Assembly (NCBI GenBank): GCA_947507875.1
Contig: CANNQP010000031.1
Span: 1 to 54,224, forward strand
DNA from: Verrucomicrobiaceae bacterium
GTDB lineage: Bacteria > Verrucomicrobiota > Verrucomicrobiia > Verrucomicrobiales > Verrucomicrobiaceae
Length of the DNA: 54,224 nt
Direction of reading: 5' to 3'
Below, one piece after another: positions 43,533-51,367 of the stretch. The notes under the pieces were generated by a model. It did not search any database. It saw nothing but the letters and a program-made list of their open reading frames with translations, and was not told where the DNA came from. The position numbers were made by a program, and so were the translations under genes. Positions within the stretch are counted from its first letter, which is position 1. Every line of letters starts with the position of its first letter.

Positions 43533-44558
43533 ATGAGCAACCTCAAGCATGTCGCGGTCGTCGGTGCCACCGGAGCGGTGGGTGTGGAAATGTTGCGCTG
43601 CCTTGAACAGCGTGGCTTTCCCGTCGGACGACTCACCCTCCTCGCCAGCGCACGCAGCGCCGGGAAAAAACAGACCTTCAAAGGTGAGGAAGTGACGATT
43701 CAGGAGCTCACCGCCGATAGCTTCGCTGGGGTGGACATCGCTCTCTTCAGCGCGGGCGGTGGCATCTCGCGTGACTTTGCCCCTCATGCCGTCAAGGCAG
43801 GAGCCGTGGTCGTGGACAACTCATCTTTCTTCCGCATGGACCCGACCGTGCCTCTGGTCGTGCCTGAGATCAATGCGGCTGACGTGAAGAACCACCAGGG
43901 CATCATCGCGAACCCGAACTGCACCACGGCCATCTCACTCATGGCTTTGTATCCGTTGCATCAGGCTTTCGGTGTCCGCAGAATCTTTGCCTCCAGCTAC
44001 CAAGCCGTGTCAGGAACAGGCGCACAGGCCATTGAAGAACTGGCCAAACAATCGCGCGAGTGGGCCTCTGAAAATCGTGCCTGGGATGCCGCGAAGCTGG
44101 CGTCCCAACCCCACGTTTACCCGCACCAGATCGCCTTCAATGCGATCCCGCATGTCGATTCCTTCCTCGATTCAGGTTACACGAAGGAAGAGATGAAAAT
44201 GGAAAACGAAGGCCGCAAGATCATGCACCACCCGGACTTCCGCGCCTCCGTGACCTGCGTACGCATCCCGGTCTTCCGCGCTCATAGCATCGCCATCAGT
44301 GCCGAGTTCGAAAAGCCCGTGGATCTGGCGAAAGCACGTGAGGTTTTGGCCAAAGCGCCAGGACTGGACGTGATCGATGATCCAGCCAGCAAGCACTACC
44401 CGCTCGCCTTGGACATCGCTGGTCGTGACCATTGCGCCGTCGGACGCCTACGTCTGGATTGTGCCTTGGACAATGGCTTGGCCTTTTGGGTTGTCGGCGA
44501 TCAGTTGCTCAAGGGCGCTGCGCTGAACGCCGTGCAAATCGCGGAATGCCTCGTGTAA
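43533..44558 (+). CDS. asd: Aspartate-semialdehyde dehydrogenase
   Basis: ATG 43533 (MSNLKHVAVVGATGAVGVEM) is the natural start; the frame is open 25 codons further up. The 341-residue enzyme shows the NADP-binding GATGAVG, the catalytic ANPNCTTA (Cys130), FASSYQAVSGTGAQ and the substrate-binding RIPVFRAHS. It makes aspartate semialdehyde from aspartyl phosphate, the branch point for lysine/diaminopimelate, threonine and methionine. It is single-gene here and followed by a plausible terminator at 44598-44629. Confidence 0.95.
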   Translation: MSNLKHVAVVGATGAVGVEMLRCLEQRGFPVGRLTLLASARSAGKKQTFKGEEVTIQELTADSFAGVDIALFSAGGGISRDFAPHAVKAGAVVVDNSSFFRMDPTVPLVVPEINAADVKNHQGIIANPNCTTAISLMALYPLHQAFGVRRIFASSYQAVSGTGAQAIEELAKQSREWASENRAWDAAKLASQPHVYPHQIAFNAIPHVDSFLDSGYTKEEMKMENEGRKIMHHPDFRASVTCVRIPVFRAHSIAISAEFEKPVDLAKAREVLAKAPGLDVIDDPASKHYPLALDIAGRDHCAVGRLRLDCALDNGLAFWVVGDQLLKGAALNAVQIAECLV

Positions 44559-44597
44559 CGAGCGAGGTCAGCATCCCATCCTTGATAAGTCTAACAG

Positions 44598-44629
44598 GCC
44601 AGACGCGTAATCGTCCGGCTTTTCTTTTT
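44598..44629 (+). terminator. Probable terminator after asd
   Basis: GCCAGACG pairs with CGTCCGGC (one mismatch, six-base loop) and is followed by TTTTCTTTTT. It lies 40 bases past the asd stop and just before the next gene. Confidence 0.75.
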
Positions 44630-44636
44630 CCCTCTT

Positions 44637-45674
44637 ATGAAAAAATACAACGTCGGTATCGTCGGTTATGGCTGGGCAGCCACGGCTCACATTGATGCCA
44701 TCAATGCAACCAAGCAGGCGCAAGTCGCCGCCATCTATTCCTCGCGTCCGCTCGATAGCGCTGAACTCAGCGCCAAGCATGGCGGCAAGATCAAGGCCTA
44801 CAGCGATCTCGATGCCATGCTAGCTGATCCTGATCTTCACGTCGTGGACATCACCAGCTACCCAAGCCAGCATCGGAACCAAGCCGTGGCAGCGGCAAAT
44901 GCGAAGAAGCACATCATTTTGGAAAAGCCGATGGCAAACTCGCTGCAGGAGGTGCGCGACATCGTGGCTGCGGCCAAGGCCAATGGCGTGAAAGGCTGCG
45001 TCTGCTTCGAGTGCCGCTTTTCCGGTCAGTTCACCGTCACCAAGTCCGTCATCGACCAAGGCCTGCTGGGCGATCTGCACTACGGCGAGGTGGATTATTA
45101 CCACGGCATCGGCCCCTGGTATGGCCAGTTCCGCTGGAACACAGGGAAAAAAGACGGCGGCAGCGCGCTGCTGACCGCTGGCTGCCATGCGCTGGATGCC
45201 CTGCTCATGGTGATGGGCAGCGAGGTGGAAAGCGTAACCAGCTTTAGCACCAAGACGAAAAGTGAAATCTTCGCCCCCTACGAATACGACACCTCCAGCT
45301 GCACCCTCTTGCGCTTCAAAAATGGAGCCGTGGGCAAATGCGCCGCCATCGTGGACTGCCTCCAGCCCTATTACTTCCACACTCACCTTGTGGGCAGTCA
45401 GGGCAGCCTACTGGATAACAAATTCCACTCCAACAAGCTGCACACGGACAAAAAGGCCTGGAGCCAGCTCTCCATGCACATGCTGGACAGTGGCGACGTA
45501 GCGGACCATCCCTACCAGACGCAGTTCCAAGCCTTCTTCGATGCTCTGGATGCAGGCAAAGACATGCCGCTGACGAGCTTCCAGGAAAGCCTACGCAGCT
45601 TTGAGGTCATTTTTGCGGCCGATCGCAGTGCCGAACTCGGTGGAGTGCCCGTGAAGGTCAGCGATCTCGCCTAA
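44637..45674 (+). CDS. Gfo/Idh/MocA family oxidoreductase, cytoplasmic
   Basis: The 345-residue protein starts MKKYNVGIVGYGWAATAHID (Rossmann GxGxxA-type loop) with no signal peptide, unlike the paralog at 27528-28979. ILEKPMANSLQEV carries the EKP motif. The C-terminal domain has YYHGIGPWYGQFRW, GGSALLTAGCHALDALL and the GSQGSLLDNKF loop. It is a probable NAD(P)-dependent sugar or inositol oxidoreductase; substrate unknown. A strong terminator follows at 45703. Confidence 0.9.
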   Translation: MKKYNVGIVGYGWAATAHIDAINATKQAQVAAIYSSRPLDSAELSAKHGGKIKAYSDLDAMLADPDLHVVDITSYPSQHRNQAVAAANAKKHIILEKPMANSLQEVRDIVAAAKANGVKGCVCFECRFSGQFTVTKSVIDQGLLGDLHYGEVDYYHGIGPWYGQFRWNTGKKDGGSALLTAGCHALDALLMVMGSEVESVTSFSTKTKSEIFAPYEYDTSSCTLLRFKNGAVGKCAAIVDCLQPYYFHTHLVGSQGSLLDNKFHSNKLHTDKKAWSQLSMHMLDSGDVADHPYQTQFQAFFDALDAGKDMPLTSFQESLRSFEVIFAADRSAELGGVPVKVSDLA

Positions 45675-45702
45675 CCTCCGCCCATTTCAACCCCTCTCCG
45701 TC

Positions 45703-45733
45703 GCGTCGCCTCTGCCCGAGGCGACGCTTTTTC
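45703..45733 (+). terminator. Rho-independent terminator after the second Gfo/Idh/MocA gene
   Basis: GCGTCGCCTC and GAGGCGACGC form a perfect 10-bp stem with a five-base loop, then five T. It separates the plus-strand gene from the convergent thiH. Confidence 0.93.
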
Positions 45734-45738
45734 GTGGC

Positions 45739-46872
45739 TCAAGCGGCCGAAAGGATCGACGCATCCCAGTCCTTCCAAACAGCATCCATGCCCTTGCCGC
45801 GTAGCATCGCTGCCACCTCGGCAGGTGCGCGTTCATCAGCGATGCCAAACTGCCCCTCTGCCTTCTTCGGTGTATCTTTCGCCTCCAGGTCGATCCTGCG
45901 TCCCCGCACGGTTTGGTGCAGATCTTCCGTGCCTGCCCCTGTGTAGCCGCCTGGCTCGGTGTGGCTGCCCGCACTCATGCTGGTGATGCCCAGGGTGCAG
46001 AGCTGATCGCGCAGCGAGGCAGGCTCACGCGTGCTCAGCACGATGCCCACTTCAGGAAACACCAATCGGAAGGCACAAATCGTCTGCAAAAGCGCCCAAT
46101 CCGGAAAGGCCGTCAGCGGATGAAAATCTCCAGCTGCCGGGCGCAACCGCGGAAACGCTACCGTGAACCAAGCCTTCCAACAGTGCTTGTAAAGATGCTC
46201 CAGGTGGGCCGCTAGGCGCAAAGCCTCCAGCCGCCAATCGCTTAGGCCAAACAAAGCCCCGATGCCGATCCGCCGAAAGCCACCTTCGTAGCCGCGCTCA
46301 GGACAGGCAATGCGCCAATCAAAGTCCTTTTTGGGCCCTGCCGTGTGCATCTCTGCGTACAGCGGGCGGTCGTAGGTTTCCTGATACACCACCAGCCCCT
46401 CGCAGCCAGCCTTCACCATCCGTTCATACTCAGGTGCCTCCATCGGCCCGACCTCAATGCCCACGGTGGGAATGAAGTCACGAATCGCGCGGATGCACTC
46501 CTCCAGATAGCCATCGCTGACGAACTTCGGATGTTCCCCAGCGACCAGCAGGACATTCCGAAATCCCTGCTCAGCCAGATGCCTTGCCTCACGGACCACT
46601 TGATCCACCGTCAGCGTCACCCGGGCAATGCTGGCATTGTCGCGAGAAAAGCCGCAGTAAGAGCAGTTGTTCACGCATTCATTGGAAACATACAGCGGCG
46701 CGAACATCCGCATCGTGCGCCCAAAATTCCGCCGCGTGATCTGCTGTGCCTCCCGCGCCATCGCCTCCAGCTGCGAGGGCGTCTTCACCTCCAGCAGCGA
46801 AGCAAATCGCTCCATCAGGGGCGACTTTCGTTCAGGCAGAGCATCCAGGATCGGCAAAAAGGCAGAAGGCAT
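45739..46872 (-). CDS. thiH: 2-iminoacetate synthase ThiH (radical SAM)
   Basis: ATG 46872 (MPSAFLPILDALPERKSPLM) gives 377 residues; the frame extends 18 codons further. The radical-SAM cluster is CVNNCSYC (C66, C70, C73) in the ThiH context APLYVSNECVNNCSYCGFSR. AGEHPKFVSDGYLEE, VVYQETYDRPLYAEMH and SAGSHTEPGGY are also typical. It cleaves tyrosine to dehydroglycine (2-iminoacetate) and p-cresol for the thiazole of thiamine in anaerobic or facultative lineages. No other thi gene is in the window. Its upstream side borders the tRNA fragment and island. Confidence 0.93.
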   Translation of the reverse strand: MPSAFLPILDALPERKSPLMERFASLLEVKTPSQLEAMAREAQQITRRNFGRTMRMFAPLYVSNECVNNCSYCGFSRDNASIARVTLTVDQVVREARHLAEQGFRNVLLVAGEHPKFVSDGYLEECIRAIRDFIPTVGIEVGPMEAPEYERMVKAGCEGLVVYQETYDRPLYAEMHTAGPKKDFDWRIACPERGYEGGFRRIGIGALFGLSDWRLEALRLAAHLEHLYKHCWKAWFTVAFPRLRPAAGDFHPLTAFPDWALLQTICAFRLVFPEVGIVLSTREPASLRDQLCTLGITSMSAGSHTEPGGYTGAGTEDLHQTVRGRRIDLEAKDTPKKAEGQFGIADERAPAEVAAMLRGKGMDAVWKDWDASILSAA

Positions 46873-46973
46873 ATCAGTGATCTCTCCTATTACGCACCAG
46901 CCCCACCTTGGCAACGCCCCCTGCACATCTCACCTCCCCTAGACCCAGATTCCGTGAAACTGAGCCCCCTCCC

Positions 46974-47001
46974 TGGTATCCCCGACAGGAATCGAACCTG
47001 T
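46974..47001 (-). other. tRNA 3'-end fragment: probable attachment site of an integrated element
   Basis: On the minus strand the sequence has a T-arm (ACAGG, loop TTCGATT, CCTGT) followed by CGGGGAT, A and CCA, exactly the 3' end of a tRNA. The matching 5' acceptor strand (ATCCCCG-like) and the D and anticodon arms are absent upstream, so it is not a whole tRNA gene. A tyrosine integrase gene starts 140 bases away, the usual layout of an att site left by integration into a tRNA 3' end. Directly beside it lie two TTCGCCAA repeats and an ACGTT-CGCA-AACGT inverted repeat (47026-47039), possible integrase arm sites. Confidence 0.75.
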
Positions 47002-47141
47002 ATTTCGCCAAACACTTATTCGCCAACGTTCGCAAACGTCCCAAATTATTTATTATCAATGCTTTAAATTATGCATGGATTTTCATGGACATTCACGAAT
47101 GAAGGTCAATTGTTCTTACTCTGGTTCTTACCCTGCTCGCC

Positions 47142-48371
47142 ATGGCTTCCCTCTGGAAACACCCTAAATCTCGCTACTGGACCGCTTGCTTTACCGATTC
47201 GTTGGGCAGGCGTCGAAAGCGATCCACAAAGGAAACCAACCGCAAAAAAGCCGAGATGATCGCGGTCAAGCTGGAGGATGCTGCCCGGAAGAAGCGAACG
47301 TTCAAACAGGTAAAAAGCATTATTGAGGACCTGAGGACCGAGATCACCGGGGAAAGGGCAAACGACAGCAGCCTGCGTGACTTCGTCACAACCTGGCTGT
47401 CTGAAAAGGCCGATGAGACGAAGAAGAGCTCCATGCAGACCTACCAGACAGCCACGAAAAAATTCCTGGCCAGCCTGGGTGCCAAAGCCGATGAAAACAT
47501 GACCGAGATCACTCGGAATGACATCATGGCGTTTCGCAAATCCATGGTGGGAAACATCTCTGCCACCAGTGTCAATCACAACCTGAAGTGCATCAAGATG
47601 CTCTTCAAGGCAGCAAGAAAGAACCAGATCATTGAGGAAAACCCAGCTGAAACGGTCGATACCGTGCGCAAAGCGTCGGTGCAAAAGCGTCGTCCCTTCA
47701 CCCAGGATGAGCTACGACTGACTCTCAATGCGGCCGACCCCGAATGGAAGTCCATGATCCTCTTCGGCCTCTACACGGGTCAGCGGCTCTCGGACATTGC
47801 CGGATTAACCTGGGCAAACCTTGATCTTCAGCGTGACGAGTTGCACTTCACAACGGCCAAAACGAGCAGGCCCATGAACATACCTTTGGCCGCTCCTCTA
47901 CGAAAGCATCTAGGCAGCTTGCGCAAAGCGCAAAAGCCCACAGCTCCTTTGCATCCCAATGCCTATACCACCATCACAAAGGTCGGTAAAACCACAACAC
48001 TGAGCAACCAGTTTGCTGATATTCTGGCCAATGCAGGTTTGCGGAAACCTGTGGAGCACAGCAAAAAGAAGGAAGGACGAGAATCCCCCCGAGATCAAAA
48101 TGAACTCTCCTTCCACTGCCTACGCCACACGGCGGTAAGTCTCCTGAAAGATGCAGGTATCCCGGACGCCACCGTCATGGAGATGATCGGGCACAGCAGC
48201 CTCCAAATGAGCCAGCGATACACCCACGTGGGTAAAGAAGCCTTGGTCAGAGCTGTTGCCTCCTTGCCCAATCTAGAAGAGAAGCAGCCCCCGATTGGTA
48301 AACCGAGGAGAATCAAACTTCAAGCCACCTCCACATTGTCTATAAACGCATCAAACAAGGCTGATGCCTGA
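47142..48371 (+). CDS. Tyrosine-type site-specific integrase
   Basis: The 409-residue protein has an N-terminal arm-type DNA-binding part (LWKHPKSRYWTACFTDSLGR), a core-binding SAM-like domain (~75-170) and the catalytic domain. LYTGQRLSDIAGL carries the first Arg (R215), TAKTSRPMNIPL the Lys region, HCLRHTAVSLL the H-x-x-R, GHSS the next His, and SQRYTHVG the nucleophilic Tyr. All catalytic residues are present, so it should be active. It lies next to the tRNA 3' fragment and points away from it. It is probably the integrase of the island that begins at 46974. Confidence 0.93.
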   Translation: MASLWKHPKSRYWTACFTDSLGRRRKRSTKETNRKKAEMIAVKLEDAARKKRTFKQVKSIIEDLRTEITGERANDSSLRDFVTTWLSEKADETKKSSMQTYQTATKKFLASLGAKADENMTEITRNDIMAFRKSMVGNISATSVNHNLKCIKMLFKAARKNQIIEENPAETVDTVRKASVQKRRPFTQDELRLTLNAADPEWKSMILFGLYTGQRLSDIAGLTWANLDLQRDELHFTTAKTSRPMNIPLAAPLRKHLGSLRKAQKPTAPLHPNAYTTITKVGKTTTLSNQFADILANAGLRKPVEHSKKKEGRESPRDQNELSFHCLRHTAVSLLKDAGIPDATVMEMIGHSSLQMSQRYTHVGKEALVRAVASLPNLEEKQPPIGKPRRIKLQATSTLSINASNKADA

Positions 48372-48463
48372 CCACTGCGTAGGCCACCCTAGTGGAGGAT
48401 ATAGCAGCGGCCAGCTCTTTAAACTTGCCACCTCTGGCTTAATTCGATCAATGAGAATTCATC

Positions 48464-49651
48464 ATGAGAATCGTTTACCTATCCCTTATTTTTCAGATGC
48501 TCTGGATCCTCCCGGCCTGGTCTTCGGAGGAAGCTGATGAGGAATCCGTCACCAATGAGTTGGGATATGTTGCTATGGAGGGTTTTATTGAGGGGCGCCA
48601 GCCGGTTACAGCCTATCTTTGGTTTGAGCCTAACCATAAGGGGGGAATTTGGGTTTTAGGCAGCCTTCACGAAACGTCACCTCGAAAATGTACTCGCATT
48701 CACGGATCGAAATCCAAGGAATCAGATGAATTAAGCCTTTACTTGAGTTCAAACACTCATGGCGGCGAAACCATCGGATGCCTGGAAGCCAAATGGAACA
48801 AATCTACGGAAACTGACCTCGCTAGTCTCACGGGTAATTTGCGAATGCTCAAAGGAGGAAGCAGCCCAGTGATTCAGTTACGTGAAATCAAGCCTCCAGG
48901 GAGTGTTGAACTTGATTACCACCGCTTTGAAGAAAGCTATGAGCGCAGTCGTGGGATTAACACACTACATCGACAACTTGGCATCGCTTTTCCACAAATT
49001 ACTACTAGCGATCCAAATCACAGAGCTATCAACGAAACGATTCGCCATTGGGCGCGTTATCTTTTGGAAGATTCATCGGTCACACCAGACCTGACAAAAA
49101 CTAGCCCAAAACTAACAGAAATCGAAGGAGTTTTACGAGCTGAACTCCCAGATCGATCTGAACCTGAACAGATGGTCATAAACAGACAAGAGGATATAAG
49201 GATTTCTCATGTGATGGAGGTTTTATACAATCAAAATGGACTTCTTTGCCTGCGAATAACGACAACTAAAGACTTAGGTGGCGCTCATGAGATGTTCTAT
49301 TCACAACATCTGACCTTTGACCTTTTGACAGGAAGCGTTTTGAAAGCCAATGATTTGCTGAACAAGGGATGGAAAGCTGCAATCGCCCCGATCGCAGCTG
49401 ACAATCTGCGCGAACAATTTGAGCTTGAAGCCGGGGCAAAACTATCTGCGGCAGGCTTGAAGGATGAGGACTTCAAGCTCAATGACAATTTTTTCATCAA
49501 CAATGAAGGGCTAGGCTTTTATTTTGATCCCTATGAAATCGCGCCGTTCTCTTTAGGGGCCATCACCCCAATAATCTCTCTCCACAAAATCAGTTCCCTG
49601 ATTCGGCAAGGGTCAGCGCTTTGGCGAATTCAGGAATGCCAGACTGAATAA
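48464..49651 (+). CDS. Exported protein with DUF3298/RsiV-like C-terminal domain
   Basis: The 395-residue product has a signal peptide (RIVYLSLIFQMLWILPAWSS). Its C-terminal ~100 residues match the DUF3298 pattern seen in RsiV and peptidoglycan-deacetylase-associated proteins: DLLNKGWKAAIAPIAADNL, then FFINNEGLGFYFDPYEIAPF and GAITPIISLHKI. A preceding segment (GGAHEMFYSQHLTFDLLTGS) fits the linked domain. Domain proteins of this type can bind lysozyme or wall ligands; no membrane helix other than the signal is seen. It lies inside the putative island and is more AT-rich than the left part of the window. Role unknown. Confidence 0.7.
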   Translation: MRIVYLSLIFQMLWILPAWSSEEADEESVTNELGYVAMEGFIEGRQPVTAYLWFEPNHKGGIWVLGSLHETSPRKCTRIHGSKSKESDELSLYLSSNTHGGETIGCLEAKWNKSTETDLASLTGNLRMLKGGSSPVIQLREIKPPGSVELDYHRFEESYERSRGINTLHRQLGIAFPQITTSDPNHRAINETIRHWARYLLEDSSVTPDLTKTSPKLTEIEGVLRAELPDRSEPEQMVINRQEDIRISHVMEVLYNQNGLLCLRITTTKDLGGAHEMFYSQHLTFDLLTGSVLKANDLLNKGWKAAIAPIAADNLREQFELEAGAKLSAAGLKDEDFKLNDNFFINNEGLGFYFDPYEIAPFSLGAITPIISLHKISSLIRQGSALWRIQECQTE

Positions 49652-49708
49652 ATAAATTTGAGGTTAATCTTGGTTTGCGCACTTACATGGCGACCAAAAA
49701 AGTGGATT

Positions 49709-49813
49709 TCAACCCTCCACATCGAAAGGCAGGTTGAAATAATCGAATACCGCCTTGGTTCGCTTGAAGATCTGGCGCTCACTCATTCCGGCACATTCAC
49801 ACATCTCGTTCAT
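49709..49813 (-). pseudogene. Possible 3' remnant of a gene beside the insertion sequence
   Basis: A 34-residue frame (MNEMCECAGMSERQIFKRTK, ending FDVEG) lies between the DUF3298 gene and the IS. It has a stop shortly upstream and no partner across the IS. The helix-like, charged composition looks coding, but no family is recognised. It may be a gene fragment left by earlier rearrangement, or chance. Confidence 0.25.
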
Positions 49814-49845
49814 TGGCACAAAACCACTGACCTACCCCCCGAGTT

Positions 49846-49873
49846 TGGAACGGTTATTGTGAGAGAACCGGGA
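49846..49873. repeat. Left terminal inverted repeat of the IS3-family element
   Basis: It begins TGGAACGG and contains TGAGAGAA and GGGA at the same spacing as the reverse complement of 51063-51090, with about eight mismatches over 28 bases. The orfB stop codon lies inside it. Confidence 0.75.
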
Positions 49874-50786
49874 CTGAGGTGTTGGTTTGGGTCGTTGGGT
49901 TTGGGTTGGAGATTGGCTCAAGCATCGACGCAGCGCAGGGCGTAGCCCGCAGCGAAGTCGATGCTTGAGCCGCGAACTCGGCGGGGCTCCTCCCTCCGAG
50001 CGAACTGTGCGGCCGGCATTCGTTGTAGTCAACGCGCCAGGCCTCAATGATCTGCCTCGCTTCGGCCATCCGCGTAAACCAATGCTCGTTGAGGCATTCG
50101 TTGCGCATCTTGCCGTTGAAGCTCTCGATGAAGGCGTTCTGCACCGGCTTGCCCGGCTCGATAAACACGTGCTCTACACAATGCTCGTAGGCCCAGCGCG
50201 CCAGCGCCTTGCCCGCGAACTCAGGTCCGTTGTCCGTCAGCAGCCGCCTAGGATGGCCGCGCTGAGCCACCAGCCGGTCCAAAACCCTGGTCACCCGCTG
50301 GCCGCTTAATGAGCTGTCCACTTCGATGGCAAGGCACTCCCGGGTATGGTCATCCACCACGTTAAGCGTCCGGATCTTCCGCCCGTCGGCCAGCTGATCG
50401 CTCATGAAGTCCATCGACCAGCGCTCATTGGCCGCCTGCGGCTCCTCCGGCTTCTCGCCTCGCCAGAGGCTCCTCTTGCGCTTCCGGCGCACCTGCACTT
50501 GCAGCTTCTCCTCCCGGTAGATGCGGTAAATGCGCTTGGTGTTGTCCACAAAGCCCTCCCGCCGCAACACCAGGGTCAGCATCCGGTAACCCCAGCGCCG
50601 CCGCCGGGCGGCCGCCTGCCTCAGCGCTTCACGCAAAGGGGCGTCCACCCGGCCTGGCCCAGGCCGGTAACAGTAGCTGCTTGCCGACAGCCCCATCAGC
50701 CCGCAGGCGCGGCGGATCCCCACCGCGTGCTCCCGCCTCAGGTGGCTGACTGCTTCACGTTTGGCTGCCGGGCTCACCACTTTTTT
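49854..50786 (-). CDS. IS3-family transposase OrfB (DDE catalytic part)
   Basis: The frame continues from the slip site KKVVSPAAKREAVSHLRREH to a TAA inside the left inverted repeat (310 residues). The helix-turn-helix_21/IS3 part includes RRRWGYRMLTLVLRREGF. The integrase core has RWSMDFMSDQL (first D), LLTDNGPEF (second D) and FIESFNGKMRNECL (E), then the family end DYNECRPHSSLGGRSPAEFA. It is made as an OrfAB fusion by -1 frameshifting on the A6G run at 50780-50786. All DDE residues are present, so the element may be active. Confidence 0.9.
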   Translation of the reverse strand, partial: KKVVSPAAKREAVSHLRREHAVGIRRACGLMGLSASSYCYRPGPGRVDAPLREALRQAAARRRRWGYRMLTLVLRREGFVDNTKRIYRIYREEKLQVQVRRKRKRSLWRGEKPEEPQAANERWSMDFMSDQLADGRKIRTLNVVDDHTRECLAIEVDSSLSGQRVTRVLDRLVAQRGHPRRLLTDNGPEFAGKALARWAYEHCVEHVFIEPGKPVQNAFIESFNGKMRNECLNEHWFTRMAEARQIIEAWRVDYNECRPHSSLGGRSPAEFAAQASTSLRATPCAASMLEPISNPNPTTQTNTSVPVLSQ

Positions 50787-51040
50787 GCGTTGATCTCCTT
50801 GAGCATGAGGATGTCCAGCGCTTGGTCGGCCACCAGGCGCTTGAGCTTCCGGTTTTCTTCTTCCAACTCGCGCAGACGCGCTGCCTCGGAGACTTCCATG
50901 CCTCCATACTTCGAGCGCCACCGATAAAAGGTCTGCTCGCTGATGCCGTGCTTGCGCACGATCTCGGCCAGCTTCATGCCGGCTTCCGCCTCCTTGAGGA
51001 TGGCGATGATCTGTTCTTCTTTGCATCGACTGCGTTTCAT
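50774..51040 (-). CDS. IS3-family transposase OrfA (helix-turn-helix, leucine zipper)
   Basis: The 88-residue protein starts MKRSRCKEEQIIAILKEAEA, contains the helix-turn-helix GISEQTFYRWRSKYGG and a leucine-zipper-like end (RELEEENRKLKRLVADQALD). It binds the inverted repeats and regulates OrfAB. The reading frame ends at TGA 50774, just after the slippery run where ribosomes shift by -1 into orfB. Confidence 0.9.
   Translation of the reverse strand: MKRSRCKEEQIIAILKEAEAGMKLAEIVRKHGISEQTFYRWRSKYGGMEVSEAARLRELEEENRKLKRLVADQALDILMLKEINAKKW
50780..50786 (-). other. Programmed -1 frameshift site of the IS (A6G)
   Basis: The minus strand reads AAAAAAG, a standard A_AAA_AAG slip heptamer, at the end of orfA. 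Shifting by -1 changes AAA AAG TGG TGA to AAA AAA GTG GTG and opens orfB. Confidence 0.8.
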
Positions 51041-51062
51041 GGGTCTAGGGTGTTCTACCCCA

Positions 51063-51090
51063 TCCCTTTTCTCTCATTCAAGCCGTTCCA
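51063..51090. repeat. Right terminal inverted repeat of the IS3-family element
   Basis: The reverse complement begins TGGAACGG and carries TGAGAGAA and GGGA, matching 49846-49873. It lies 22 bases upstream of the orfA start and should hold the IS promoter. Confidence 0.75.
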
Positions 51091-51108
51091 TTTTCAGGGA
51101 GGCAGGTC

Positions 51109-51184
51109 AAGCGTATCACCTGTCCAATCCAAGAGGGGGACGGAGCAAGCTTATCACCTGTCCAATCCAGGAGGGGGACGGAGC
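51109..51184. repeat. Two tandem 38-bp direct repeats
   Basis: Units 51109-51146 and 51147-51184 differ at only two positions (each contains TATCACCTGTCCAATCCA and GAGGGGGACGGAGC). They sit between the IS right end and AT-rich DNA. They may be sites for a DNA-binding protein or remains of another mobile element; no hairpin is obvious. The remainder up to 51367 is AT-rich and without a gene. Confidence 0.85.
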
Positions 51185-51367
51185 ACACCCTCAGAATCCG
51201 GCTAGATCTTATCATATTGCCTGGACATAAACTGGACGGATTTCAATAATTATTAAAGTATTTGAAAAGTCATTTACTAAGCAGCATGCAAGAATTGAAG
51301 AGCAAAAAACTTGGCTGTGTTAGCATCTTATCCGGACAAGAATATTTTCGCCGAAAATTATTAAAAA

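Larger units (their letters stand above)
49846..51090 (-). mobile_element. IS3-family (IS407-like) insertion sequence, complete
   Basis: A 1245-bp element is bounded by imperfect 28-bp inverted repeats (49846-49873 and 51063-51090). Both start TGGAACGG and share TGAGAGAA and GGGA further in. It contains two overlapping frames, orfA and orfB, joined by a -1 frameshift signal, as in the IS3 family. Protein motifs resemble the IS407 group. No clear target-site duplication is visible at the ends (GAGTT to the left, TTTTC to the right), so the insertion may be old or recombined. Confidence 0.88.

Noticed and set aside
46974..47049. A complete tRNA gene on the minus strand
   Set aside because: T-arm and 3' acceptor are perfect but no 5' acceptor strand, D-arm or anticodon arm can be folded, so only a 3' fragment is present.
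46974..47049. A tmRNA 3' end
   Set aside because: The 3' acceptor would need a 5' GGGG-type partner and ~300 bases of tmRNA; neither is present.
49658..49945. 95-codon plus-strand frame crossing into the IS left end
   Set aside because: It runs across the IS boundary and has no signature; the start is a weak codon.
51109..51184. A CRISPR array
   Set aside because: The two 38-bp units are directly adjacent with no spacer, and no cas gene is present.
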